Shown in pieces: positions 1 through 11,419 of a stretch of 64,000 bases of DNA (positions are counted from its first letter, which is position 1; each line of letters starts with the position of its first letter). The translations under genes were made by a program, and so were the position numbers. The DNA is from Epiperipatus broadwayi (taxonomy: Eukaryota > Onychophora > Udeonychophora > Euonychophora > Peripatidae), in NCBI GenBank assembly GCA_028023455.1, contig JAQFVV010000043.1, forward strand, positions 2,913,483 through 2,977,482, written 5' to 3'. The notes under the pieces were generated by a model that did no database searches, was not told the DNA's origin, and worked only from the letters and a program-made list of their open reading frames with translations.

Positions 1-538
1 TAAAGCAATTGTATCATCTGCAAAATGCAAATGGCTTAAATAATCTCCATGTATTTTTATTCCCTTATCTTTTCATTTTAATTCACAAAATATTTTTGAT
101 AAAACTATCTAAAAAGTTTTAGAGTATATGTTAATCACTTTGTCGTTCATCTTATGTATACTAATTTTATTATCACTGCCATGTAATTTTGTTGCATTTC
201 GATAAATATTCTCTAGAATGTGATACTATCCTGGGTCTATATCTTGAAAACTGTAGTCACTGTGGAAATGCTTATAGATTCAAATGCCTTTTCATAATCT
301 ATAAATCTGAAGCATATTTATATTATAACTTTTCTATGATCCACTGTTCTAAAACCATATTTAAATCCAACTCGTCTTTTTGATTGGTTTGACTCAAGTT
401 TTCTGTAGATGAACTGCGATTATCTTGATATTTTGTATAGAATTGATAGAAAACTGATAGATCTATAATTTCTAATATTTTCTTCATTTTCTTTCTTAAA
501 TGTCAATGTAATTACTGCACTCTTCCAATCATCTAGCA

Positions 539-1448
539 CAGGGGTGGGCAACTTCCGGCCCATGACAATGTTGAATCAGGCCCACCCCATAAATGCCTAA
601 ATAAGGAAAATCTGTGCCTGATTACACTCACTGTAAACTGCAATCTCTAGGCCTAACACTCACATGTTTATATAACATTAACTTTATCCTAATGCCATGA
701 AAAATATAAAATACTAATTATAGAAATAAAAAAAAATTAAAATTTTTAATGACAACTTTCATAAATTTAATCATAACTTCTAAAATACCAATTTTATAAT
801 ACAAAATATACAAATATGGGAGGAATCACATCGCAAATAACAGTAATTTCTGTTTTTAAAGAATACCATATATTCTATACAGCATCAGAGTATTGTTTCC
901 TAATTATTATTGTAGCATCAATCGAACAAAATTCATTTGAGTTTAACTTCTTGTTGAAAAAAGTAATGTTGGTGCTTTTATAAGTAAGTTTATGCCTTTT
1001 CTAATTATTACCATTTTTAATTTAATATAATTTATATCCTATAAAATGAGCCAATTAAAAAAAGAACAATTGATGCTGAATGCAGCATTTTCAACGATAA
1101 AAAGCTGTTTGTTTGGTATGTAATGAAACTTTTCCATTTTTAATGAATATAATCTAAAAAGGCATTTTTCAACAAAACATCTTGTAAAATATAAACTATT
1201 TTCACAAGAACAAATGAAAATTGAAACAGAAAAATTAAAATGTGGTTTGCATAAGAATCAAAATACTCTGAAAATTTTGTCAAACACAGATAGAGCTGTG
1301 ACAAAAGCTAGTTACATTGTTGCATATAAAGTTGCAAAACAATGTAAATCATTTTCTGATGGGAATTTATGAAATATTGTTTAATATAGATATTCTGGCC
1401 CGCATTATGATACAAAATTTTTATCTGGCCTGCTAATGAAAAAAGTTG
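539..1448 (+). mobile_element. hAT transposon relic (GTF2IRD2/Charlie-like transposase), inserted in RTE copy 1
   Basis: The left end is the terminal motif CAGGGGTGGGCAAC. The right end has decayed and lost the matching last ~10 bases, stopping at GAAAAAAGTTG. An 8-bp duplication flanks it: ATCTAGCA (531-538) and ATCTAGAA (1449-1456), one mismatch; 8 bp is the hAT signature. Internally, decayed + strand frames give the BED-finger-like CLVCNE, then NLKRHFSTKH, then DRAVTKASYIVAYKVAKQ, which resemble the N-terminal part of GTF2IRD2/ZBED-type hAT transposases. The catalytic RNase H-like part is absent, so this is an internally deleted copy. Confidence 0.8.
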
Positions 1449-2136
1449 ATCTAGAATATCATTTAGATATTTAGTATATTAAATTGTCAAAAAAATTTCT
1501 ATTTTTTTATCTGCTTCTTTTAAGTTATCTATAATAATTCCATAATTTTTAGGAGCTTTTTCCTTCTTGATAAATTTATTTGCACATCTCATCTTTTAAC
1601 TTGAAATTCTTGGCAATTCAGAAGATGTAGTAACTGTACTATTTTTTTAAATTAATATTTGATTCCTTAAATAACTTTTTCACATATTTGTAGATGCTGT
1701 TTCTCTTTTTAGTAATAGTCGCATCTTTTTTTCTTATTGCTGAAATAACTTTTTCCAATAGCAAAATGTTGTTTCATATTTTTGATATTTTTATTCACTT
1801 CTATAGCTTTTCTTATTAATTCACGGTTATACTTTTTTTTCATGCTATTTTATAGACCTCCAGATATTCAATTCTTTTTTTTAAAAAAATTTAAATATAT
1901 ATATTTTTCCTCTTACATTGTTTTGCTTCAATTGATAATTTACATTGATGAATTGTTGCTTTTTGCACTAGCTATTTTTGTTGCTGTTTTTAGTAGAGTA
2001 TCATTTATTTTCTTATTGATCTCAGCCATGTTTGAGCCATCTTCAAAATTTGTCAATACTTTAAAACAATGAGCTAATTAAAAGTCTTTGAAATGCTTTT
2101 GAAAGTTAGGAATGTCATCTGTTAACACTGTCTTTT

Positions 2137-2291
2137 AATATAATACACCATATACACCTTAAATAATACTTTACAATACAGTTTAACATATGATTTATTT
2201 TATTTTATTGTAGAGTGTCATTTAAGGTGTATATGGTGTATTATATTATATATAATTCAGCATTGCAAATAGGAAGAAGTGGAAGGATATT
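2137..2291. mobile_element. 155-bp hairpin insertion with 15-bp direct repeats
   Basis: A perfect 29-bp inverted repeat (2136-2164 against 2220-2248) with a 55-base loop sits inside RTE copy 1. The identical 15-mer TTAACACTGTCTTTT occurs at 2122-2136 and 2292-2306, immediately flanking the insert. RTE copy 2 near 58925-58960 shows the uninterrupted sequence. The last ~40 bases of the insert are not part of the stem. No coding capacity is seen. Confidence 0.75.
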
Positions 2292-3050
2292 TTAACACTG
2301 TCTTTTGTAATAGTTTTCATCTCTAATTTTGCATTAATGAGTATTTTACATCTCGCTAATCATTAATTACTTCATGTGTTGAATTGCGATCTTGACGTAC
2401 ATATAATTCTGCTATACCCTCATTTGGTTGCTTCCCTGTCCATTTGAAGATTTTTCTCAAAGAAAGAATTCATAATATATCATTTTTCTTTTTCTGCAAA
2501 TTCCACAAGTCAATGTCTTTCATTTCTGTCACCATAGCCAAATTTGCTTATAGTGCTTTTCTTGTTCAATTCCAATTCTAGCATAAAATTATCGCATGAT
2601 TGTTTTAAAATATTTGGTGTTCATTATATAAAAATCCCCTACTTTTTTATTACAATGAGGACTTGTTGAGTCATAAACTTCAATTATCTACATTTAGTAT
2701 CCTCAATTAATTTATATATCTCATCTTACCATTTTGTGAGGTATATCATCAATCTCCACATTGGTGTTCTTCAATTGTTTATATTAAAATGAATCCCATC
2801 CACTTTGCTTTCAATACTTTATTTTTGAAAAATACACATACAGTTGTTAAATCCTCTCTTCATCTTTTCTTTTAACTTTCACAACGTTCATTTATATCCC
2901 ATTTAATATTAGTTAGTTTCTCTTTCAATCACTTGAAAGTGACCAGCAATTGTATATAGGTGAATAGAAAGTCATCATTGAATGATATCCTGGGTACATA
3001 ATCAAGGATTTTTACCACTCTCTACCTTGGCCGATGAATTTAATATTAGA

Positions 3051-4707
3051 AGATATAAAAAGTTTACAAATATAATAGTAAACATATTTACTAATTAAAA
3101 AAAAATTGATCATTTACAAAATTTTTAGGTGTCATTAGTTTTTAAATAATAAAAATGAATATTTGACATATTTTTATAGTAGGTCCTATTTCCAGCTTTG
3201 TTTTCAACTTTTAAAGATGTTATATCTTGGAATATTGCCCTGCTTTTTAATTAAGTAATAATTTACTATTTTTTCTGATATGTTTAATGAACCATAAGCC
3301 AATATCTTTTGGAAAATCATGTTCTTCAATTACCAGTTGTTTAAACTGATTTTCAATGCTTTCAATTTTTGCATAAGTTTCTTATTTTGTAAATTCTTCT
3401 GTTTGTATTTTATAGGCATTATCTTGTTCTATATTTTTTCCTGCTATCATACTTTTCTTATGTCTTCTGGTTTATTATCAGGTGTTGTTTAGGAATGCTT
3501 TTAAAGAATGTTTCTGACTAAATGATATTTGTTCCCTTTTTTTTTTTTTGCTTTCTTTGTGTTTCAGCACTATATTTGTATAGTCGATTTGTGGCTAAAA
3601 TATTAAAAATTATTAAACATTTTTTTCCTTTTATTTATAAATTTGTTTTGAGTATATTAAAAATTAAGGAATCAATAGGCCTGTTTTTAATTTTTTCTTT
3701 TGTTATATGTTAAACAATGTACCAAACAATAATTAATGGTTAAAAAATTAAAAACTAATTAAAAAAATTCCAATTGCCTTTGAACAATGATGTATCTACT
3801 ATTACTGGTATATTTTTATTCACTCTAGTAGCTGTAAAAAGAAAAAAAAAACCCATTTTTCTGTTATATATATAAATAAAAATAAATGTCTCCAAAAAAT
3901 AGATAAATAAATATTATTACATTTATTTCAATAAAAAAATTTATTATGAAAATAAAAATTTGACACAAGAAAAGCTAATTGCAAATGTTTTTTCATATTG
4001 ATAATTTTATATGAGATTTTATGTTTATTTTTATTGATCTCTTGGTTATAAAACTCAAAATCATATTTGAAAATTTAGAAACAAACCTATTTTTAATAAT
4101 CAAATTTTGTGTAATTACATTTTATTAATTAGTAAATATTGGTGCACTCAATGTTCATGTTTAAAAAATACACCTTATTACATATTGCATATCAGAATTA
4201 AAAACTAAAATGAAAAAAAAAAAATTATTTGGTATTATGAATAAATAAATATAAAAAGTAATAGGTTTATCTTATAATTATTTTTTTTTGTTATTTGTCA
4301 TTAGTAATTACATTACTTCTCTCACTTATCAAGAAATAATTTTCCATGAAAAAGTTATTAAAAATAGTTTGTAATATGTTATTTGGGTAATAATTTAGTA
4401 GGCACTTAAGGACAGTTATTGACCTTTAGAGGAACTGTCTGATTGCTATTGAAAATGCCAAGTGTTACATTTTTGTTTGTTTACAAATGAAAATTAAAAA
4501 AAAAAGTAATATGTATTGAGTAAACAAAATTAAATAAAAGTAAAATATGTTGTACTTTTTTTCACAAATGATACTACAATTGACGGACGTCTAAAAAATT
4601 GAGAAGCTTGATTACAAATAAACAAGAAGGAAAATAATTATGAATTTAGTTTACAATGTAATTAAACAAACAACTAGAAAAAAAAATACAAAATGAGTTG
4701 TATAAAG
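3051..4707. other. AT-rich sequence, nothing recognised
   Basis: The stretch is AT-rich with A and T homopolymers. The open frame at about 3522-3713 is a T-rich low-complexity artefact. I see no exon, repeat partner or RNA gene. Confidence 0.6.
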
Positions 4708-5180
4708 CAGTGGTCTTCAATCTTTTCACACCTGCGGACCGGCAAAAATAAGGATAAGGTTTCACGGACCGGCAGAAGTCTATAGATAAATTTTCTTAAA
4801 GATGTAAACTGTTTAGTCTTAGATGAACATAATTGTTATAACTGACCAAAACAACACACTAGCTACTTTATTTTGTAATGGAGTTGCTTACTTTTACATG
4901 CCGAACACTTTTTCTCGAGTTGTGCAGTTATACTGCTACAGAAAACAGTACAATAACAATTTTCATTAATGTGCCTGCATTGCTGCATTTATTATTTCAT
5001 TGTTAAAACATGCAAGAATAAAATGTTATTCACCTGAATGTTGGGAAATATCACAGCTAGTGTAATTACATGACAATGATTATGATAAATGTAATATCTG
5101 TATTTAATGTTAAATATACAAGATGAAGTTATATATATATGGAGTTTGTATAATAAAAAACTTTTTTTTTGAATTTTGAA
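4708..5180 (+). mobile_element. hAT-like non-autonomous repeat, 5' part (copy A)
   Basis: It starts CAGTGGTCTTCAA and continues with CACACCTGCGGACCGGC. It matches 36580-37052 closely over about 470 bases, both copies ending near a T-run. The CAGTGGTCTTCAAC start is typical of hAT termini. The 3' terminal part seen in the other copy is missing. No coding sequence is seen. Confidence 0.65.
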
Positions 5181-5964
5181 TTTTATTAGAAAAATAATAA
5201 AAAAATTAATTCTACCCCCCCCCCCCCATAAACATCTGTGATAACTAGAAAAATAAATTAATTTATGTATGATTGATTAGATTTTGTTTTTTTTGTTCCA
5301 TAAAATTATCTAAAGTTTTTTTAAAACCGCCTTTAGTATTATTTTGAAGAAAAAAACCCCCACACATACACAATGTGCTTCATTTTAACTTCATTTGTTT
5401 GCAAAAAACTACAACTAACCTCCATTATCTATTTTACTTAGGCAAGAAAAACCTGTTTGTCACTTTAAATATTGCCTCTCCAATATAGTATTATTTCGAT
5501 TAAAACCAAGAAAGGAATTGATTATTTTCTTTTATTTTATTTTTTCTACCTCAGCAATCTCACAAAAAACCTTCATTAATACTTATTACCTATGTAAGTG
5601 TGCAAGAAATCTTGCAGTTGCTTGACCTAAATAATTATGTCATCAGATTTCAATATGTTGTAATTTTTAATTTTTTTAAAATTACTTTTTACAATTCAGT
5701 TTGTACTTGTTCCTTATTGTTTATTGTTAAATTAATTTATATAACTAAATTCATTTTTTTTTTGTTCAATAACCTTTTTTTTTTTAAAAAAAAAAATTAA
5801 TTTTTAAAAGTTTATTGGTATTTTTGTTTTTCTTTTTGTTTATTTGTTTGCTTTAATTTTTAAATTTTTTAGGTATCTCTTAATTGGAATATAATTTGTG
5901 AAAAAAGTACACAATGCATTTTATTTTATTTACATTATACACATTACTTTTTTGGTACCGATTT
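5181..5964. other. AT-rich spacer with C-tract
   Basis: The stretch has a run of about 13 C at about 5215-5227 and long A and T runs (5750-5800). The open frame at 5600-5800 is T-rich low complexity. Nothing else is seen. Confidence 0.55.
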
Positions 5965-6984
5965 CATTTGTGCTCCCAGTCAAAACCGCTGACACATCCA
6001 ACTGTTAAATGACATCGAATAATCCACACATGGTCATTATATGGCCATTCGTTGCAAAATCATAATTAACATCAGTAATTAAAAAATTAAAGTGCAAATT
6101 TCGTACTATACTTGATCAAGTCACATGACTAAAATGAAAAAAAATATAAAAAAGGGGAGTAACGAATAATCACATGTTAAATAATATAAATATTGAATAA
6201 ACGTAGAAACAACTGCCAAAACATATTAATTCTACAATTAATAATAAATCATATTTTATCTTAACATTAGTCGAAAGAATAATTGTCTAAAATAAAGAAT
6301 AATTTTACGATTGATAAAAAATTAATAAATCAGATTTTTTCTTACCAAAATGAGTAATGTTGTGTACTTAATTTTTCACATATAATTATTAGCTGGCAGA
6401 TTGATAAAAAGAATGTAAATGAGAGAGATTTATTCATTAAATTCCTTAAAGATGATAATGCTACCAGTGTTTATCTTATTTAAAATCCAATACCTGTTTT
6501 ATACTTAAAATAATCAACAAATTTCTATAAAAATTAATTTGTCAATTATTTCAAATGTAAAGTAGGTGTTATAAACACTAACCTTTTCAACATCTTTGAG
6601 AAATTTAATGAATAAATCTTTCTCATTTAGGTTCTTTGGTATTTATCAATCCGCCAATTAATAATGACATGTCAGAAATTAAGCACATAACCTTACTCGC
6701 TTTGGTAAAAAAAAAAATTGATTTATTATTAATTTTTTAATTGTAAAAATAATATTCTTTACTTTAGACAATTATTCTTCTGATTAATGTTAGGATAAAA
6801 TGTGATTTATTATTAATTATAGAATTAATATGCTTTGGCATTTGTTTCTATGTTTATTTAACATTTATGTTATTTCAACATGTGGTCTGATCAATTTTAA
6901 GTTTATTGGACATGTGGGTTTTTAATTAATACATGTCCATTATTTTTTTTCTTTACTTTTTCTGTTTAAGTACTTTAAATTCAT

Positions 6985-7310
6985 ATTTTAGAAATTATAA
7001 GCTAGTAAAAATAATATGCATCTTTTGCACTTATGTATCTTTTGGATGATATGAAGTATTGTCCAAACCATCCTTTTCCCTTCCCTCATACTCCGGTGCT
7101 TTGTGCCATCACTATTTAATAACATTCGTATTTTAGAAGTTATAAACTTTTAGTATTTGGAAATTATAAGCTTGGTTTGATCAGACTTCTGCAGCTTTTG
7201 GACGATACTTTGTATTGGTCAAGCCATCCTTCCCCCTCCCTGCATACTCTGGTGCTTTGTGCTGTCATTATTTAATGGCATTCATATTTTAGAAGTTATA
7301 AACATTTAGT
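6985..7310. repeat. Two-copy tandem repeat, period about 150 bp
   Basis: The block TTTTGGATGATA...CATACTCCGGTGCTTTGTG at 7039-7100 recurs at 7195-7262. The phrase ATTTTAGAARTTATAA appears three times (about 6986, 7130, 7286). The units are diverged. It lies inside the composite foldback. Confidence 0.6.
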
Positions 7311-7330
7311 GTTTAGAGTGCACTCACTGC

Positions 7331-7450
7331 CATTTTGAATTTTAAGGACCACCCAAAAAACACTGCTGACATATCCAAGCGACCCTGTGTGGATTATTCG
7401 ATGTCATTTTTCACTTGGAAATGTTAACGGTGTTTTTGGGTGGTTCTTAG
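7331..7450. repeat. 120-bp inverted repeat (MITE-like)
   Basis: The arms GCCATTTTGAATTTTAAGGA and its near-complement at about 7438-7450 extend about 38 bp each. The loop holds GTGTGGATTATTCGATGTCA, which is the complement of a block at about 6013-6035. It forms the right outer arm of the larger foldback. Confidence 0.6.
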
Positions 7451-8825
7451 AATTCAAAATGGTGATGCGCTCATACTAAATCAAGACCACTTTTTAAAAT
7501 TTTATTTGCAACAACAACAAAAAAAAACAAACTATATTCAGGATACTAGTACCATTTATTGTATGGTATCTTCAGTAGTGGTTGGATAGCTTCCTCAAGT
7601 GTCAATAACTGTCTTTAAAAATCATAAGCTAAAAGTACTGATTTTAAAGGTTAACTCAACAAAGACATAGTACTTATTTATGAGCATTGAGAGGTGGCCT
7701 AACTTGATTGTTGTGTGATGTTATGTGCAATTAGCATGGGATTTAAATGTAAATTCATAATTTCTGGTAGCATGTGGGAGGAGAGGGTAATTCTAAGAAG
7801 AAAAAAAATTGTGTTTCATGGTAATAAAATGATAAATGGCAATCACTTTACATAGAAAATATTGAAATAAAAATTGTATATTAAATTATTATACAATATA
7901 CATTTTTATTATTATATTATGTTATATATTATATTATACATAGAACTTGCAAATAAGCTCTTAGCAAGCTTTAAATTAGGTCATGTGACATATGACTTGA
8001 TTTCTTTGTAATATAAATTTTATTTTGTTAAGGGTTCCTGTCTTACAGGATTTTAGGCGAGTGCCTTATTACACATAATGATAAATGCACTATTAGGTAT
8101 GATATAAAATGGGTTTTCTTAGACAAAATCAGAAGATTCTCTGCATAAGCCATATGTTCTGAAATCTTCAAGTCAAACATTCTTTATTTCTGAAGCTGTT
8201 ATATACTTAATAAATTTAAAAAGTAACATATCATTAAGTCCTGATTCATTTCTTTTTCATCTATTCCATTTTATTAAAAAATTGTTTTGTTAATGATGTA
8301 AAAAAAAAAATCCTAAAATCTTTACCTCTTTTGTTCCCTTTTAAGTTTCTCCTATTCTTCATGCAATTTGTTCCAATGCTCTTTTATTGTTCTACAATGC
8401 AAAAATAAATGTTTAATGTTCTGTCATCTCCATATAAAACCACATCCGTAATCAAAGTTTATTTTCAAACCCCCTCCCCCCCCATATCTAAACCTTCTTT
8501 TCTTGTACCAAATAGTAAATTCTCTCTAATTTTATCATATATCATTTGATTTTTTTAATATTATTTATTTTCACATAATTCTATTTTTTAAAAATATTAT
8601 TTTCCATAATTATTTCTTTTTCTCTAGTCAACATATCTATTCTCTCTTCCCACTTTCCATAATTATTTAAATAAGATATTTATTTTTATATAGCTCTATG
8701 TTTTATAAACTGTAATATTAATAATCACAATTAAACTAATGCACATGACATATCGAGAAAATTTTGCAAGCGTCATTCATTCAGACACAGTAAAAGTAAT
8801 TTAAAGTGATCACTTAATATCTTCA
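7451..8825. other. AT-rich sequence, nothing recognised
   Basis: The stretch has TA-rich runs (7880-7940), a CCCCTCCCCCCCC patch near 8470 and A/T homopolymers. No exon, RNA or repeat partner was found. Confidence 0.5.
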
Positions 8826-8942
8826 CACTCTCATTTCCAAATGCTTAAGATTTACCCATACATAAATGTTTGGATCGAAAAGATAGATGGATTCATTCTA
8901 TCTTTTCACAAAGACTTTATCTTGTGTTTGGAAAGTGAGAGT
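8826..8942. repeat. Hairpin MITE-like repeat
   Basis: The arms CACTCTCATTTCCAAATGC and the near-complement GTGTTTGGAAAGTGAGAGT enclose an inner hairpin GAAAAGATAGAT / ATCTATCTTTTC. It is about 117 bp with no coding content. Confidence 0.55.
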
Positions 8943-9206
8943 ATTTATTTATAGTTAATAAAATCCACAAAGCACATGTGCATCACCATAATTATTTAAC
9001 TGTAATATATTTTCTCTATATTCCATTTTTTATAGAAATACATCTATAAATTGTAAAACCATTTTCATCTTGCCCAGAATATTTCTTGTTCTTTCATTAT
9101 AATTCAAATGTATATTGCAACCTTGCAAATATTTTTTAATTTTCCTCATTAAAAAAGAAGTCCACTATTTCACCATGTTTGATTTATTTATCGCCCCTAA
9201 TTGACC

Positions 9207-9905
9207 ACCTAATGCATATCTGTTATTAAAACAAGCAAAACTCTCTACATAGTGCCACTCAGTGCAAGCTAGAGTAATCAATGGATGACAGAAGGCTTGT
9301 GCATAAAATCCCTATCCAGTGCCTACTCATCCAATATCCCCAGATTAGTTTCTAGCTTGTGGCTTTTGTTAATGAGGAGCCTTGGATCTGAGAGCACTGG
9401 ATCTAATAAACCCTCCAGCAGCCACCTTTTATCTCTATTTAATTACAAAAGTATGAGAATAAAATTGAAAACACAATAATATTTTCAATCCAAACTCATT
9501 AGTTTATATAGTCATATAGGTCTGAACTCAGTTCAATACCCATACATTTTAGGGTCTGGTTCTTTAATAACCATAGCCACCACTATCCTATTAGGCAAGA
9601 TTGGGATTAAACCACTAAACATCACATGATCACCATTTCTTATGCTTGCTCATAACTGTTATTAAAACAGTCAAAACTCTCCATACAGTAGTTTCACTCA
9701 GTACAAGCTAGAGTAAGCTAGAAACTAGTCCGGGGATGTTGGATGAGTAGGTACTAGATATGGATTTTATGCACAAGCCTTCTGGCATCCATTGATTACT
9801 CTAAATTGCATTGAATGGCACTACTGCATGGAGAGTTTTGTCTGTTTTAATAACAGTTATGTGCAAGCATAAGAAATAGTAATCATGTAATGCATATCTA
9901 TAGTT
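9207..9905. mobile_element. MITE-A family, inverted pair of copies
   Basis: The terminal block TTAAAACARGCAAAACTCTC followed by a segment with AGTAATCAATGGATG and AAGGCTTGTGCATAAAATC appears at 9221-9345. It recurs in inverted orientation at about 9750-9870, ending GAGAGTTTTGTCTGTTTTAATAACA. A third copy is at 14040-14405. The open frame at 9285-9479 lies inside this repeat and has no protein meaning I can see. The flanks share ATGCATATCT on both sides (about 9212 and 9891). It is non-autonomous. Confidence 0.7.
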
Positions 9906-10395
9906 TTTCTGATTCACTGTAACCAATATAAAGTTGCTCATTTATCATTTTTAAAGCAGGTGCCATCATTCTTTTTAAAATCATTTGACACATCCCATAT
10001 TTATCATATAAGAAGAAGAATGTCAGATTTTTAATGAGCCCAAACTTTTTTATTATTATTTCTCATTCCCAGCTATGTGTGTAATTTCTTTTTCCATTTA
10101 GCAAATTATCTAAGTACTTATACTTCACTTTTTCAAGACAAATATCTGTCCCTTTTCATCTTTCAGTTATTCCATTCCATTAAAAATATCTTTTTTTTCT
10201 TCAGTGAAATCATTTTCCATATTTCTTCTTACTTCTCTAATAACAATTCTATATTTTTTACAGTATTTACAAAAATGATATATCCCCCCCCCAAAAAAAA
10301 AAGTTGATTTTCTAATTCTTTCTTATTTGGGAATGGGGCGAGGGAGGGTCCCAACTGTTAATCACCAATCTTTCTATCTCAACTTATTTAAGTAG
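9906..10395. other. AT-rich spacer
   Basis: The stretch has a short C-run at about 10266 followed by A-run. The open frame at 10077-10307 is T/C-rich low complexity. Nothing else is seen. Confidence 0.5.
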
Positions 10396-10494
10396 TCAAG
10401 CATTGGTGGTTGAGAGGTCAGCGACAGCTGCTTTACAAGCAGTTGTCCCGGGTTCGCTTCCCGGCTGATGCTATGACACATGAGGAAAAAAAAA
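10396..10494 (+). mobile_element. Ultra-short tRNA-Val(TAC)-derived SINE, copy 1
   Basis: A 73-nt tRNA-like head (10400-10472) folds into a full cloverleaf: acceptor GCATTGG/CTGATGC (one G-T and one imperfect pair), D stem GTTG/CGAC, anticodon stem GCTGC/GCAGT with loop TTTACAA (anticodon TAC), T stem CCGGG/CCCGG. It is followed by the 10-nt TGACACATGA shared with the second copy and an A-run. Near-identical 12-mers TTATTTAAGTAG (10384-10395) and TTATTTAAATAG (10495-10506) flank it. The tail and target duplication show a retroposed copy rather than a working tRNA gene. Confidence 0.82.
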
Positions 10495-10506
10495 TTATTT
10501 AAATAG

Positions 10507-11419
10507 ATACTTGAGACATCTCATTTCATTCTAGAAGTAAAAATACACTTTAGGATCTTTTGATAAAAATTAATGATTTACATTCCATTCAGCTTATAAG
10601 AATATCTTTGAACTCGTCCTACTATTCAGATTAATGATTTGAAAATTTCACTTTAATGTTTTCAATTCACTCTAAGCCTGGCAATACTTTACAACTCTGA
10701 TACTGCATCACCAATTATATATTTTAATAACCTCAGTTATAAGATAATTTGAGTTATCATTTGATATCTCTAGCTTACATTTAAACATTTCTGTAATGGT
10801 GATATTTTTCCATTCTAAAACCAAACTATGTAAATATAATCTGAATCAATAGTTGGAATTAAAAGAGAATAGATTTCTACTATCATGGAACACAATGAAA
10901 ATCAGGGCCTCCTACAAGATTTGGAGCAATCTTTTAATCACATATTGATGAAATAAATATAGTATGAAGGAAGCAAATAGTAGAATATAATTGGCTTAAA
11001 AGTCAATGATTAATAGTACAATTAAAGTTATTATAAAAGGGAGGGGTGGGTTAATATTTAAAACAAAGATGCCTCCCACCCCCTTTAAAACTTTTTACCT
11101 CTATGTTTGATCTATTTTTATGTATGGTTGGTAAGTGCAGACATTGAAATTGAAAATGGTTTCTAGTTAATGCATAAACAATAAGAACAAATATATTTAA
11201 CTGGAAAAAAAAATCAGAGGGGGAAATGAATTATGAAACAAAAACAGCAGCATATATAGTGAAAGAAAGAGGATAATTAGGAAAGTCGGGGGGGGGGGGT
11301 AGTTTTTGACTCATCCCAAGATGTAAAAAAAAAAGTTTACTTAAAAAAAAAAACACCAATTTTTTTGTCAGATGGAAAGAATTTGGAAAATATCAAATCT
11401 TATAAATATTTTTATCACC
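10507..11419. other. AT-rich spacer with G-tract
   Basis: The stretch has a run of about 11 G near 11288-11299 and A-runs after it. No gene or repeat partner was recognised. Confidence 0.5.

Larger units (their letters stand above)
1..3050 (-). pseudogene. RTE-type LINE relic, copy 1 (endonuclease and reverse transcriptase), cut by window edge
   Basis: Read on the minus strand from about 3050 leftward, broken frames give endonuclease pieces (VGDFYIMNTK region, IGKFGY/GDRNER-like segment, EFAEK, YYEFF), the linker, then reverse transcriptase pieces: FKKENEENIRNYRSISFLS near 500 and YLSHLHFADD at about 19-50, the FADD being the catalytic metal-binding motif. This order matches RTE-clade endonuclease/reverse transcriptases. 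The frame is broken by many stops and indels. A hAT relic (539-1448) and a hairpin insertion (2137-2291) interrupt it. The C-terminal part lies beyond the left edge of the window. It is a dead copy. Confidence 0.8.
5965..7450. repeat. Large composite foldback element
   Basis: The outer arms near 5970-6025 and 7370-7440 are inverted copies sharing the block ATGACATCGAATAATCCACA. The inner arms, about 6109-6510 and 6520-6905, form an almost loop-free imperfect palindrome of roughly 370 bp per arm centred near 6520-6530. The right outer arm is itself a smaller inverted repeat (7331-7450). A tandem duplication (6985-7310) lies between the inner and outer right arms. No open frame is seen, so this looks like a non-autonomous foldback or MITE cluster. 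Confidence 0.65.

Noticed and set aside
9285-9479. Open frame of 64 codons
   Set aside because: It lies wholly inside a MITE-A copy; the copy at 14.0-14.4 kb does not preserve the frame.
10400-10472. Functional tRNA-Val(TAC) gene
   Set aside because: The cloverleaf closes, but the copy is followed by an A-run and flanked by a near-perfect 12-bp duplication, and a second copy shares the same short 3' extension. It is a retroposed SINE.
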